Assembly: GCA_902773065.1 (NCBI GenBank)
Contig: CACYDD010000246.1
Location: forward strand, 1 to 20,084
Length of the DNA stretch: 20,084 nt
Direction of reading: 5' to 3'
Source of the DNA: an uncultured Ruminococcus sp.
GTDB lineage: Bacteria; Bacillota; Clostridia; Oscillospirales; Acutalibacteraceae
This document shows positions 1 to 6,877 of this stretch, in pieces (position 1 is the first letter of the stretch; the number at the start of each line of letters is the position of its first letter). The translations under genes and the position numbers were made by a program. The notes under the pieces were generated by a model. That model worked only from the letters and a program-made list of their open reading frames with translations. It was not told where the DNA came from and did not search any database.

Positions 1-428
1 CCTTCACGGATGGGCATTGCGAAACCACCGCAGACAACGTCACCAAGTACATCGTAAAATACATAATCAAGGTCATCTGTATAAGCACCCAGACGCTCCA
101 GAAGTCCGATTGATGTGATAATACCTCTTCCGGCACAGCCGACACCCGGTTCAGGACCGCCAGATTCCACGCATTTTGTACCCTTGAAGCCCTCTTTCAG
201 GATTGCATCGAGGTCGATATCTTCGCCTTCCTCACGGAGGGTATCGAGAACAGTTCTCTGTGCAAGACCGCCAAGAAGAAGTCTTGTCGAGTCTGCCTTC
301 GGGTCACAGCCTACTACCATTACTTTTTTGCCGCTTTCGGCAAGACCTGCCGTAAGATTCTGTGTTGTGGTGGATTTACCGATACCACCCTTACCGTATA
401 TTGCTATCTGTCTTAGTTCCTTTGCCAT
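1..428 (-). CDS. nifH: NifH-type nitrogenase(-like) reductase, N-terminal part (cut by window edge)
   Basis: ATP-dependent [4Fe-4S] reductase that passes electrons to the D/K partner. About 142 N-terminal residues are present; the rest lies beyond the left edge. The start MAKELRQIAIYGKGGIGKST has a good AGAGGAG ribosome site. Visible are the P-loop GKGGIGKST, the switch region CDPKADST, the GVGCAGRG cluster cysteine and the VVCGGFAMP cluster cysteine, that is, both 4Fe-4S ligands, plus the Arg in GRG that is the ADP-ribosylation site in other NifH proteins. The stretch LLLGGLAQRTVLDTL resembles clostridial and AnfH-like forms (from memory). It is the last gene seen in the D-K-X-X-B-H operon, 61 nt after nifB. 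Reductases of this family also serve nitrogenase-like enzymes, so NifH alone does not prove N2 fixation. Confidence 0.95.
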   Translation of the reverse strand, partial: MAKELRQIAIYGKGGIGKSTTTQNLTAGLAESGKKVMVVGCDPKADSTRLLLGGLAQRTVLDTLREEGEDIDLDAILKEGFKGTKCVESGGPEPGVGCAGRGIITSIGLLERLGAYTDDLDYVFYDVLGDVVCGGFAMPIRE

Positions 429-489
429 CTTATTTTGCTCCTCTTTTATATAATGTAATTTTCACACATCTTATTTCCACAATCACTAA

Positions 490-1365
490 TCACCCATGTG
501 AGAATGTGTCTTTTTGTCTGATACGTTTCAGATAGATCTGGTCACCGTAATCCTTTTCACCCGGAACGCCGATCGCATCCGCACGGCATCTCTGACAGTG
601 ACGGAAAACATCAATGTACTGTCCGGCTTTTTGCCTTACTCCGTCAATTTCCGCACAGGAAGGCGCACGACAGTCTCTGAGTTCATTCTGCGGAATCAGC
701 GGAATGATATTGTAAATAGATGCTCCTGCTTCACTGACCGCCTTTGCGATCTCTTCAATATGCTCATCGTTGATTCCCGGGACAAGAACAGTGTTGACCT
801 TGATCGTGATTCCTGCCGAGCTTACTTTTTTTATGCCCTCAAGCTGATTTTTAATCAGTATTTCTGCTGCTTCTACGCCTTTGTAGTGTACACCATGGTA
901 CAGAATACCGTTGTTCAGCTTTGCTTCAATTTCGGGGTCTACGGCATTAACTGTTACCGTCAGGGAATCAATGCCTGTTTCGATAATCTCATCTGCTTTT
1001 TCCGGAAGCAGCAGACCATTTGTACTCATACATTTGATGATATCGGGAAAGCTGTCACGGATCAGCCGGAATGTTTCCAGTGCATAATCCGAGGCAAGCG
1101 TATCGCCCGGTCCTGCAATTCCTGCTACCGTGATATCCGGACATAATTCCAGAGAGCGTTTTATCACATCAAGTGCTTCTGTCGGTTTTATCACCGTTGA
1201 AGCAACGCCCGGCCGCTTTTCATAATCGTTGATCCGCCTGTCGCAGAATTTACATTCTATATTACAGGTCGGGCTGATGGGAAGATGAATTCTTCCCGTT
1301 GTACCCTTTTTTCCGAGTGCATAACACGGATGCTTATTGGTAAGCTCCTCATAGCTGATCGCCAT
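490..1365 (-). CDS. nifB: NifB-like radical SAM protein (cofactor precursor synthase), short form
   Basis: NifB fuses two [4Fe-4S] units and inserts a SAM-derived carbide to give the 8Fe precursor (NifB-co) of nitrogenase-type cofactors. The 291-residue protein has the radical SAM motif CNIECKFC (Cys34, 38, 41), IAGPGDTLA, CMSTNGLLLP, TVNAVDPEI, VPGINDEH and the C-terminal RHCQRCRADAIG, all typical of NifB. It lacks the C-terminal NifX domain of proteobacterial NifB; two separate NifX-like genes sit just upstream instead. I chose the start at MAISYEEL because it follows AAAGAGGTG and lies 1 nt after the preceding stop. Two stretches differ from canonical NifB: the SEEAHH after HPCY reads ALGKKGTT, and the Cys-containing YDCANESRPGV region reads NDYEKRPGV. 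NifB-like with a divergent K-cluster site is therefore more accurate than plain NifB. Confidence 0.9.
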   Translation of the reverse strand: MAISYEELTNKHPCYALGKKGTTGRIHLPISPTCNIECKFCDRRINDYEKRPGVASTVIKPTEALDVIKRSLELCPDITVAGIAGPGDTLASDYALETFRLIRDSFPDIIKCMSTNGLLLPEKADEIIETGIDSLTVTVNAVDPEIEAKLNNGILYHGVHYKGVEAAEILIKNQLEGIKKVSSAGITIKVNTVLVPGINDEHIEEIAKAVSEAGASIYNIIPLIPQNELRDCRAPSCAEIDGVRQKAGQYIDVFRHCQRCRADAIGVPGEKDYGDQIYLKRIRQKDTFSHG

Positions 1366-1366
1366 A

Positions 1367-1699
1367 TCATACACCTCTTTCTTTTTGTAATTCCTCCAAT
1401 ACCGCACTGATACCAAACGGTGCTTCATATACCGCAAAACCTCTTGCATTGAGGTAATCTGCCGCTCCCGAACCAATCTTGCTGACGACAATAGCGGAAC
1501 AGTCCGACAGTGTCTTCGCCGTTCCGTCAAAACCGCCGTCGGCATGATTACCGCCAAAACAGCACGGTGTCACATTTCTTCTTTCTATATATTCAAATTT
1601 TTTCTCGCCCTGCTCGAACACCACAAAGCTGTCTGCCTTGCCGAAATGGCGGTTGACAACAATTCCGTCCGAGCTTGCAAGTGCAACTCTGAATGCCAT
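1367..1699 (-). CDS. NifX/NafY-family cofactor-carrier-like protein (copy 2)
   Basis: 110-residue member of the dinitrogenase iron-molybdenum cofactor family (NifX, NafY, C-terminal domain of NifB), whose members bind NifB-co or the mature cofactor during assembly. Seen: N-terminal strand RVALASSDG, NRHFGKADSFVVFE, and the C-terminal pattern DCSAIVVSKIGSGAADYL. A Cys pair and His in TPCCFGGNHADGG could be metal ligands. AAGGAG ribosome site. Its stop is 12 nt after the neighbouring NifX-like gene and 1 nt before the nifB start, so the genes are translationally packed. Likely role: carrier for the NifB product (inference). Confidence 0.85.
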   Translation of the reverse strand: MAFRVALASSDGIVVNRHFGKADSFVVFEQGEKKFEYIERRNVTPCCFGGNHADGGFDGTAKTLSDCSAIVVSKIGSGAADYLNARGFAVYEAPFGISAVLEELQKERGV

Positions 1700-1711
1700 T
1701 TTATGATCTCC

Positions 1712-2050
1712 TTATGCTGCAAAAACTTTGTCAAGCACAAACTTGTCAAGCACAGCATCTATTTTGCCGTACACTTCAAACACACGGAAGCCTTTTCTGA
1801 TGATATAGGCTGCCGCACCCTCTCCGATCCGGCTGACAAGGATCGCATCACAATCAGAGATCAGATTCAATGTCAGATCAAAGTTTGTCTGATTGTGTAC
1901 TCTTTTCTGCTGACAGGCTGCAACTGCATCCCTTACTTCAACAAAGCTGTGTCCGTTTTCATTGACTTCATAGATCCTGAAAAATGCCGCTCTTCCGAAA
2001 TGCTCATTGACATTCACTCCGTCAGTGCTTGCGATTGCTACCTTTGACAT
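1712..2050 (-). CDS. NifX/NafY-family cofactor-carrier-like protein (copy 1)
   Basis: 112-residue member of the same family as the gene downstream. Seen: MSKVAIASTDGVNVNEHFGRA, a single Cys in VAACQQKRVHN, and DCDAILVSRIGEGAAAYI. The start at MSKVAIA is preferred over an upstream in-frame codon because it follows GGGAAGGGAG. The two copies are clearly different in sequence, so this is an old pair rather than a fresh duplication; they may form a heterodimer or hand on cofactor in turn (inference). It lies 50 nt downstream of the K subunit, consistent with a role in maturing the D/K enzyme. Confidence 0.83.
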   Translation of the reverse strand: MSKVAIASTDGVNVNEHFGRAAFFRIYEVNENGHSFVEVRDAVAACQQKRVHNQTNFDLTLNLISDCDAILVSRIGEGAAAYIIRKGFRVFEVYGKIDAVLDKFVLDKVFAA

Positions 2051-2100
2051 AATAGACTTATCTCCCTTCCCTACACAAACCGGATGCACAGACTCTGTGC

Positions 2101-3438
2101 TTATTTGTAAGTGTAAAGTACTGTATCGTAAATATCCTCGATCACTCTCAGACCGCCCGTATAGCCGATATAATTCGTTGTCAGAACCAGCCGGTACGGT
2201 GTGGGAAGTGATGCGGAAAGAAAATCATAGTTCTTTTCCTTGGCAAGTTCCTTATCCCAGCCGCTTCCGATAATCAGACCTCTGCCGCTGTGGTTTGTTT
2301 TTCTGATAATATCCTGTGCCTTGCCTGCATCAGGATCAAAATAAACAGGAATTTCCCTTTTGTCCGATGTTGATTTCAGATCAGCGGAAATCTGCTCAAT
2401 ATATTCCTTCGGTGTATTGTCTACAATAAACTGCTCCTTCGGAACGATACCTGTTTCATGCAGCAAAAACTTGGAAAGTCCGACAACATATCCTGCATCA
2501 TGCAGTATATGCACATGGTTCGGGAGTCCATAGCGGAATTCGAGAAGGAAAGTTGCCAGATTATCAATTTCTTCATAATAAGCGTGTTCCTCACGCTCGA
2601 TAAATTTCAGTGCCTTTTCCTCGTCAAGCGGGACACCCTGTTCCTTTGCAAAATCAATGACACCTTTCAGGAATCTTGTGGTTTCGTTTGCACCGATCGG
2701 CAGATATCGGAAATGATAATAGGGCTGACCATATTTCTTTTCAAGGTGCTTGGTGATTTTTTCACCGTACCACGGAGAAACAAGAATATTGAAGTTTGCC
2801 CTCGGTATTGTCTGCCACTCGGAAACACCGCCCGAAAACGGACCGAACAGAATATTGACTTCCAGTCCCAGACCTTCGAGAAGTCTTTTATATTCTACCA
2901 GATTTCCCTTCCAGAACGGATCCTGATACGGAATCGAAGCAAAAAGATTGACAAGCTTTTTCTCGCTTCTGACGGGGTTTTCTTCGATATATTTATCAAC
3001 ATACTGATCAATGATTGCATTAACCACATTGCTGTGAGAAACAAAATTATTGGACTTGAAGCCGGCAGTTTCAACATGAACAATCGGCTTGCCCTCGTCA
3101 AGGAATTCATCTGTCACACTTGCAACATCATCACCCACGATATCCGCTGTACAACCTGTTACGACTACCTGTAAATCGGTATCAAGTACTTTGTAGGTAT
3201 TTTCAATAATGGAACGCAATCTGTTCGCACCGCCGAATACAACTTCTGTTTCGCTGAAATTCGTACATGGTGAGGTATTACCGCCTGCATAGCCTGTGGA
3301 ACGCTCAAAAAATCCTGCGATCATTGTTCCGCAGCCGGGACCCGAATGAAGAATCGGCGTTGCTCTCGGAATGGCAACCACTGTTTGTAATGCACCTATG
3401 GCACAAGCATAACGCTCCTGTTCAATTAAACCTGACAT
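2101..3438 (-). CDS. Nitrogenase-like component 1, beta (NifK-like) subunit
   Basis: 445-residue NifK-family subunit, shorter than proteobacterial NifK because the N-terminal extension is absent. Residues equivalent to the P-cluster cysteines beta-70, 95 and 153 are Cys12 (YACAIGALQ), Cys36 (HSGPGC) and Cys96 (VVVTGCTADIVGDD). Further family features are SETEVVFGGANRL and a C-terminal SLPTPYRLVLT / YIGYTGGLR segment. It overlaps the D subunit by one base (TAATG) with a GGAGG ribosome site inside the end of that gene, so 1:1 co-translation is likely. Family membership is firm. Assignment to true nitrogenase is not: the beta chain contributes no catalytic residues that would decide this, and the D partner is atypical. 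NifN is a possible paralogue, but the complete P-cluster ligand set fits a K subunit better. Confidence 0.88.
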   Translation of the reverse strand: MSGLIEQERYACAIGALQTVVAIPRATPILHSGPGCGTMIAGFFERSTGYAGGNTSPCTNFSETEVVFGGANRLRSIIENTYKVLDTDLQVVVTGCTADIVGDDVASVTDEFLDEGKPIVHVETAGFKSNNFVSHSNVVNAIIDQYVDKYIEENPVRSEKKLVNLFASIPYQDPFWKGNLVEYKRLLEGLGLEVNILFGPFSGGVSEWQTIPRANFNILVSPWYGEKITKHLEKKYGQPYYHFRYLPIGANETTRFLKGVIDFAKEQGVPLDEEKALKFIEREEHAYYEEIDNLATFLLEFRYGLPNHVHILHDAGYVVGLSKFLLHETGIVPKEQFIVDNTPKEYIEQISADLKSTSDKREIPVYFDPDAGKAQDIIRKTNHSGRGLIIGSGWDKELAKEKNYDFLSASLPTPYRLVLTTNYIGYTGGLRVIEDIYDTVLYTYK

Positions 3439-4916
3439 TACTTTTTGCCTCCTTTCAGGAATGTATAAGGCTCTTGTTCAAGCCACCATTTTGTATAAGG
3501 ATTAATAGCGTGTTTTTCCAGATTCTTGACAAACTCGTCATTTTCAAGCGTTGCAAGTATCTGTTCGCCGTAATTCACAAGCCCTTCATAGCCCATTCCG
3601 AAATGCTCGTCACCGATCAGAAGTGACGGAATTCCGAATTTTGCACCCCAGAGAGTCATTCCGCCGTGTCTTGCAAACAGAATATCGGGACGGGTTCTGT
3701 TCAGAACATTGACAAGCTCAAATTCCTGCTTGTTGCAGACGGTATAATTCTTGATATCGCCGTAATCATGAACTGTATGAGCAAGTGTATCCGCATCGGA
3801 TGAATTGCTGTCATAGATCGGGTCATGATGGAAGATCGCTGCACCTGTTGCTGTCATGCCAAGCTCATGAAGAAGTGCCAGAAGTGAATGACCGTGGGAA
3901 GCACCTGCTGTTACATAGGCTGTTTTGCCTTTCAGCTTTTCACGCAGCTCTTCGATTTTCGGCAGATATTTTTCCTTCTGTTCTTTCAGGAATTCCTCTA
4001 CTTCCTCTTCTTTATGAAGAAGCTGTCCGAGCTCTCTGAACCATCTGTCAGTCTGTGCAATACCATAAGGCGGAGAGTTTTTCAGCTCGGGTACACCGTA
4101 AACCTGGTCGAGTGATGAAGCAAGATAGGAACCGAGTGTTGCACAGGCCTGAACCGTACATACTGCTTCCGAAGAATGCTGAAGTGACTCCAGTGTGGAA
4201 TACGGGGTCAGATAATTGGCTTCATAGCCGAAACGTCTGAACCATTCATTAAAAATATCGCTTCCCCAGAAGTTCACAACATTAATGACATTGCGTTTCT
4301 TTTCAGCAGGTTTGATCAGCTTTCTTGCGATTCCGTGATATCCTGCATCAAAGCCTGTTGTCCAGATCTTGGAGCGGAAGCCCTCACAGAAAATAGCAAC
4401 GATCGGAATATTCAGTTCTTTTTCCAGTCGGTTGGTAACGCTTTCAACATCGTCACCGATAATACCAGCCGCACAGGTGGTAAGCACGAAAATGACATTC
4501 GGATTTGCTCTTTTATAGACCTCACGGATCGTATTTTCAAGCTTGACAGCACCGCCGTAAATCGTATCCTTCTCTTGAAGATTGGTGGAATAAACCTTTC
4601 TCTGGGTAGGATTGTTAACACCTCTCAGATCGGCATTAACTCTGTATGTGAAAGCGAATTCATGCAGACAGGTCGAACATCCAACAGGGCCGTGACTGAT
4701 CACAGCCGCATCCTGGATCAGACAAGTCACACAGGCTGCCTGCGCTGTGGAACAGCCCAGACACTGACTGAACGAACGCTTTTTATCCTTTAATTTACCG
4801 CACTGAGAACAATCAACCAGTTCAGAAGCGTTTCCATGGAAACCTGTAATAGAACCGAGTCTGATCTCTCTGACCGATACCTCAGGCGTATTCAAATTAA
4901 TCGTACTTGTAGCCAT
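3438..4916 (-). CDS. Nitrogenase-like component 1, alpha (NifD-like) subunit with non-canonical active site
   Basis: 492-residue NifD-family subunit that would hold the active-site cofactor. P-cluster ligands are retained: Cys55 (near alpha-62), Cys80 in ISHGPVGC (alpha-88) and Cys148 in TTCAAGIIGDD (alpha-154). Cys258 aligns without gaps to cofactor ligand alpha-275. Lost: in CEGFRSKIWTTGF the Gln191 and His195 positions are Trp185 and Phe189; the Arg-rich GGLRPRH loop reads GASHGH; Arg96 is Ala; the His442 position falls on Gly435 with a His at 438. The N-terminus carries four CxxC pairs (36/39, 52/55, 62/65, 80/83), not found in standard NifD. ATG start after AAGGGG; an in-frame TTG lies one codon upstream. 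Most likely a nitrogenase-like reductase of unknown substrate, possibly related to MarD. First gene of the operon. Confidence 0.88.
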   Translation of the reverse strand: MATSTINLNTPEVSVREIRLGSITGFHGNASELVDCSQCGKLKDKKRSFSQCLGCSTAQAACVTCLIQDAAVISHGPVGCSTCLHEFAFTYRVNADLRGVNNPTQRKVYSTNLQEKDTIYGGAVKLENTIREVYKRANPNVIFVLTTCAAGIIGDDVESVTNRLEKELNIPIVAIFCEGFRSKIWTTGFDAGYHGIARKLIKPAEKKRNVINVVNFWGSDIFNEWFRRFGYEANYLTPYSTLESLQHSSEAVCTVQACATLGSYLASSLDQVYGVPELKNSPPYGIAQTDRWFRELGQLLHKEEEVEEFLKEQKEKYLPKIEELREKLKGKTAYVTAGASHGHSLLALLHELGMTATGAAIFHHDPIYDSNSSDADTLAHTVHDYGDIKNYTVCNKQEFELVNVLNRTRPDILFARHGGMTLWGAKFGIPSLLIGDEHFGMGYEGLVNYGEQILATLENDEFVKNLEKHAINPYTKWWLEQEPYTFLKGGKK

Positions 4917-5273
4917 CAATAATTGCCCCTTATTATAAAATATTTTTTGACATCCGCTTTATGTACACATTCGGTCAACACTCAGCACGATATCCATGAT
5001 TTTCAATTCAGGCGTTATCATTATCTCTTTCCCTTTCCACAAGGCAATTTCTAAAAACTTCCTTTGCGGTTTTTAGAGAACCTCATAAAATATTTCTATC
5101 GATTTAACGATTTTTATTCTAACACTAACTCCTCCATTAGTCTAATCCTAAAAAAATATTAAAATCTATAAAAAAAACTTATAATATGCAAAGATGACAA
5201 AATATCCTTCTTATCGTCAAATTGCCGTTGTTATAATGCCTATAAAACTTATAGGTTTGATACGTTAAACCTA
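4917..5273 (-). promoter_or_regulatory. Long leader/promoter region of the nitrogenase-like operon
   Basis: AT-rich, about 350 nt. On the minus strand a candidate sigma-A promoter is TTTAAC (5264-5269), 17 nt, TTTATA (5241-5246). Its -10 is covered by a perfect 7-bp inverted repeat CCTATAA-AAC-TTATAGG (5239-5255), a plausible operator. Further down the transcript is a hairpin CTAAAAAC/GTTTTTAG with a 10-nt loop (5051-5076), then the small ORF. No known riboswitch consensus (SAM, T-box, Moco) was recognised. The promoter is moderate and unproven; the inverted repeats are directly visible. Confidence 0.4.
4959..5021 (-). CDS. Possible 20-residue upstream ORF in the leader of the nitrogenase-like operon
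   Basis: ATG preceded by the purine-rich GGAAAGGGAAAGAG, then 20 codons (starts MITPELKIMDIV, ends RMCT) and TAA. It is in the same frame as the D subunit and ends 42 nt before that start. The first half resembles the beginning of DUF1858-type domains (MIT..MKI.DVL), so it may be a leader peptide, a decayed small gene or chance. No Cys-rich or amino-acid-run signature of a classic attenuator peptide is visible apart from the terminal Met-Cys-Thr. Confidence 0.35.
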   Translation of the reverse strand: MITPELKIMDIVLSVDRMCT

Positions 5274-5324
5274 ACAAAAAAATAAAACAGGAAGTTTTTT
5301 CCTTAAAATTCAACTTCCTGTTTT
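5274..5324 (-). terminator. Rho-independent terminator after the C-S lyase gene
   Basis: Perfect 13-bp stem AAAACAGGAAGTT / AACTTCCTGTTTT (5284-5296 with 5312-5324), 15-nt loop, followed on the minus strand by a T-rich tract. It separates the lyase from the nitrogenase-like operon. Confidence 0.85.
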
Positions 5325-5353
5325 ACAGCATACAGCATTCAGAAATTACTTCA

Positions 5354-5391
5354 AACCCCAAATCCTAATCCCTAAATCCTAGTCCCTATCC
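5354..5391. repeat. Short heptameric TAGGNNN repeat overlapping the lyase stop codon
   Basis: Read on the minus strand: TAGGGAC, TAGGATT, TAGGGAT, TAGGATT with exact 7-nt period. The first unit supplies the TAG stop of the adjacent gene and the last codons GAT AGG GAC. The larger array at 11534-11626 belongs to the same sequence family. Confidence 0.6.
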
Positions 5392-6683
5392 TCTTTTTTA
5401 ATGGCATATTCAAGTTTTATCAATGCCTTTTTTAATGTTTCTCTTGGGCAGGCAAGAACGATTCTCTGGAACATCTCTGCTCCTTGTCCGAAAATATGAC
5501 CTGCATCAAGCCACAGTCCAGCTTTATTGATAATAAGGTCATTGAGTTCCTTTTTGCTCAGTCCCAGCCCTGAACAGTCCAGCCATGCGAAATACGTTCC
5601 CTCCGGTTCGATCAGTCTGATCTCAGGCAGACGCTTCTCCAGAAAACTGCGCACAAAATCAAGATTGCGGCGAATATATTCCCATGATCGGATATGCCAT
5701 TCTTCCCCGTGCTCATACGCTGCTTTTGCCGCCGTGATACCGAAAATATTCAACTCCGTATATCCGCAGCTAACGATCTCACGGTTCATCCGTTGACGGA
5801 GTGCTCTGTTTTTAATCCAGATGTTTGATATCTGCAAGCCTGCAATATTAAATGTCTTGCTTGGAGAAGTGCATATCACAGCCTGATCTTCCAATTCGGG
5901 GCAAGCCTTTGTCAATATCTGATGCTGATGACCCGGATAGGAAAAATCACAGTGGATCTCATCGGACACGACAATTACATCATATTTCAGACAGATCTCC
6001 GCGATTTTTCTCAGTTCCGTTTCTGTCCATACCCTGCCTGTCGGGTTATGCGGCGAACACAGAATAAACAATTTAACCTGATTCTCTCTGATTTTATTTT
6101 CAAAATCTTCAAAATCAATTTCATAATGACCGTTTTCAAATTTCAGCTCATTTTTGATTACTTTGCGGTCATTATTTTCAATGACAGAATAAAACGGATA
6201 ATAAACAGGTGTCTGTATGATCACGCTGTCGCCGACATTTGTATAGGCTCTGACCGCCATAGAAAGGGCAAAAACAATTCCGGGCGTTTTGACAAGCCAT
6301 TCCTTTTCGGGCCGCCATGCAAAATGCTTTTCAAACCATGAAGCAGCGGCCTGATAATAATCATCCTTCGGATTACTGTAGCCGAATATGCCGTGTTCCG
6401 CTGTTTTTCTCAAAGAATCAACGATCGGTTGTGCCGTCACAAAATCCATATCTGCCACCCAAAGCGGAAGTACATCCTTTGGATAACCTCTTTCTTCGGC
6501 AAAGTCATATTTCAGGCAATTTGTACCGTGTCTGTTAACAACCGTATCGAAATCATAGGTTTCTGCTTTTGGAATGTTATATACGGAAGCCTTTTTATAT
6601 TTATATCCCCTCAAAACATTATTTCCCGATATTCTTTCGGAAAAATCATGATAAATACATCGGATATCACTCTGTTTGTTCAT
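5379..6683 (-). CDS. MalY/PatB-family PLP-dependent C-S lyase / aminotransferase
   Basis: Fold-type I PLP enzyme of the MalY/PatB group, typically cystathionine or cysteine-S-conjugate beta-lyase, releasing a thiol or sulfide, pyruvate and ammonia. Signature segments are YDFDTVVNRHGTNCLKYD near residue 43, PLWVADMDF, the cofactor-binding SPHNPTGRVW, VVSDEIHCDF, and the lysine motif SPSKTFNIAGLQ. The 434-residue protein is longer than the usual ~390 because of an N-terminal extension of about 40 residues. I chose MNKQSDIRC as start because AAGGAG lies 9 nt upstream. Own promoter upstream and a terminator downstream make it monocistronic. Placement directly before a nitrogenase-like operon is compatible with a shared role in sulfur metabolism (inference). 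Substrate cannot be told from sequence. Confidence 0.88.
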   Translation of the reverse strand: MNKQSDIRCIYHDFSERISGNNVLRGYKYKKASVYNIPKAETYDFDTVVNRHGTNCLKYDFAEERGYPKDVLPLWVADMDFVTAQPIVDSLRKTAEHGIFGYSNPKDDYYQAAASWFEKHFAWRPEKEWLVKTPGIVFALSMAVRAYTNVGDSVIIQTPVYYPFYSVIENNDRKVIKNELKFENGHYEIDFEDFENKIRENQVKLFILCSPHNPTGRVWTETELRKIAEICLKYDVIVVSDEIHCDFSYPGHQHQILTKACPELEDQAVICTSPSKTFNIAGLQISNIWIKNRALRQRMNREIVSCGYTELNIFGITAAKAAYEHGEEWHIRSWEYIRRNLDFVRSFLEKRLPEIRLIEPEGTYFAWLDCSGLGLSKKELNDLIINKAGLWLDAGHIFGQGAEMFQRIVLACPRETLKKALIKLEYAIKKEDRD

Positions 6684-6723
6684 ATGCAGCATCTCCTTAC
6701 TAATTCTTACTCTCATTGGTGGT

Positions 6724-6753
6724 ATTTTAGCATTTATTTATTGCTTTGTCCAA
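6724..6753 (-). promoter_or_regulatory. Promoter of the C-S lyase gene
   Basis: On the minus strand TTGGAC (6748-6753), 18-nt spacer, TAAAAT (6724-6729); start codon about 40 nt further on. Confidence 0.6.
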
Positions 6754-6799
6754 TTCCAAAAAATTAGCCAAAAATATAAACATTTTCTATATTCCGGCG

Positions 6800-6828
6800 T
6801 TGACATCATCAAAAAATGTTTTTATAAT
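6800..6828 (+). promoter_or_regulatory. Consensus promoter of the amidohydrolase gene
   Basis: TTGACA (6800-6805), 17-nt spacer, TATAAT (6823-6828): perfect sigma-A consensus, about 50 nt before the ATG. A strong constitutive-looking promoter. Confidence 0.85.
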
Positions 6829-6877
6829 ATGTATCATTAAAATCTATCGGAATACTATGTTTTTAAGGAGAATTTTT

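Noticed and set aside
514..1146. Long open frame on the plus strand opposite nifB
   Set aside because: Antisense shadow of nifB; no ribosome site, composition unlike a real protein.
2458..3174. 238-codon plus-strand frame opposite the K subunit
   Set aside because: Antisense of a well-supported conserved gene; no start signal.
3438..4916. Calling the D subunit a true molybdenum nitrogenase NifD
   Set aside because: Key catalytic residues and the His442 ligand position are not conserved, so the symbol nifD would overstate function.
2101..4916. Dark-operative protochlorophyllide or chlorophyllide reductase, or CfbD-type enzyme
   Set aside because: A NifB-like protein and NifX-like carriers are encoded with it and the cofactor Cys is kept, which those enzymes do not need.
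5019..5035. Fur box GATAATGATAA
   Set aside because: Only half of the palindromic consensus is present; kept as a remark, not a feature.
4917..5273. Known riboswitch (SAM, T-box, Moco) in the leader
   Set aside because: None of the conserved core sequences I know were found.
6746..6877. N-terminal extension of the amidohydrolase
   Set aside because: It would cover the perfect promoter and lacks a ribosome site; the family starts at MRIAMAQ.
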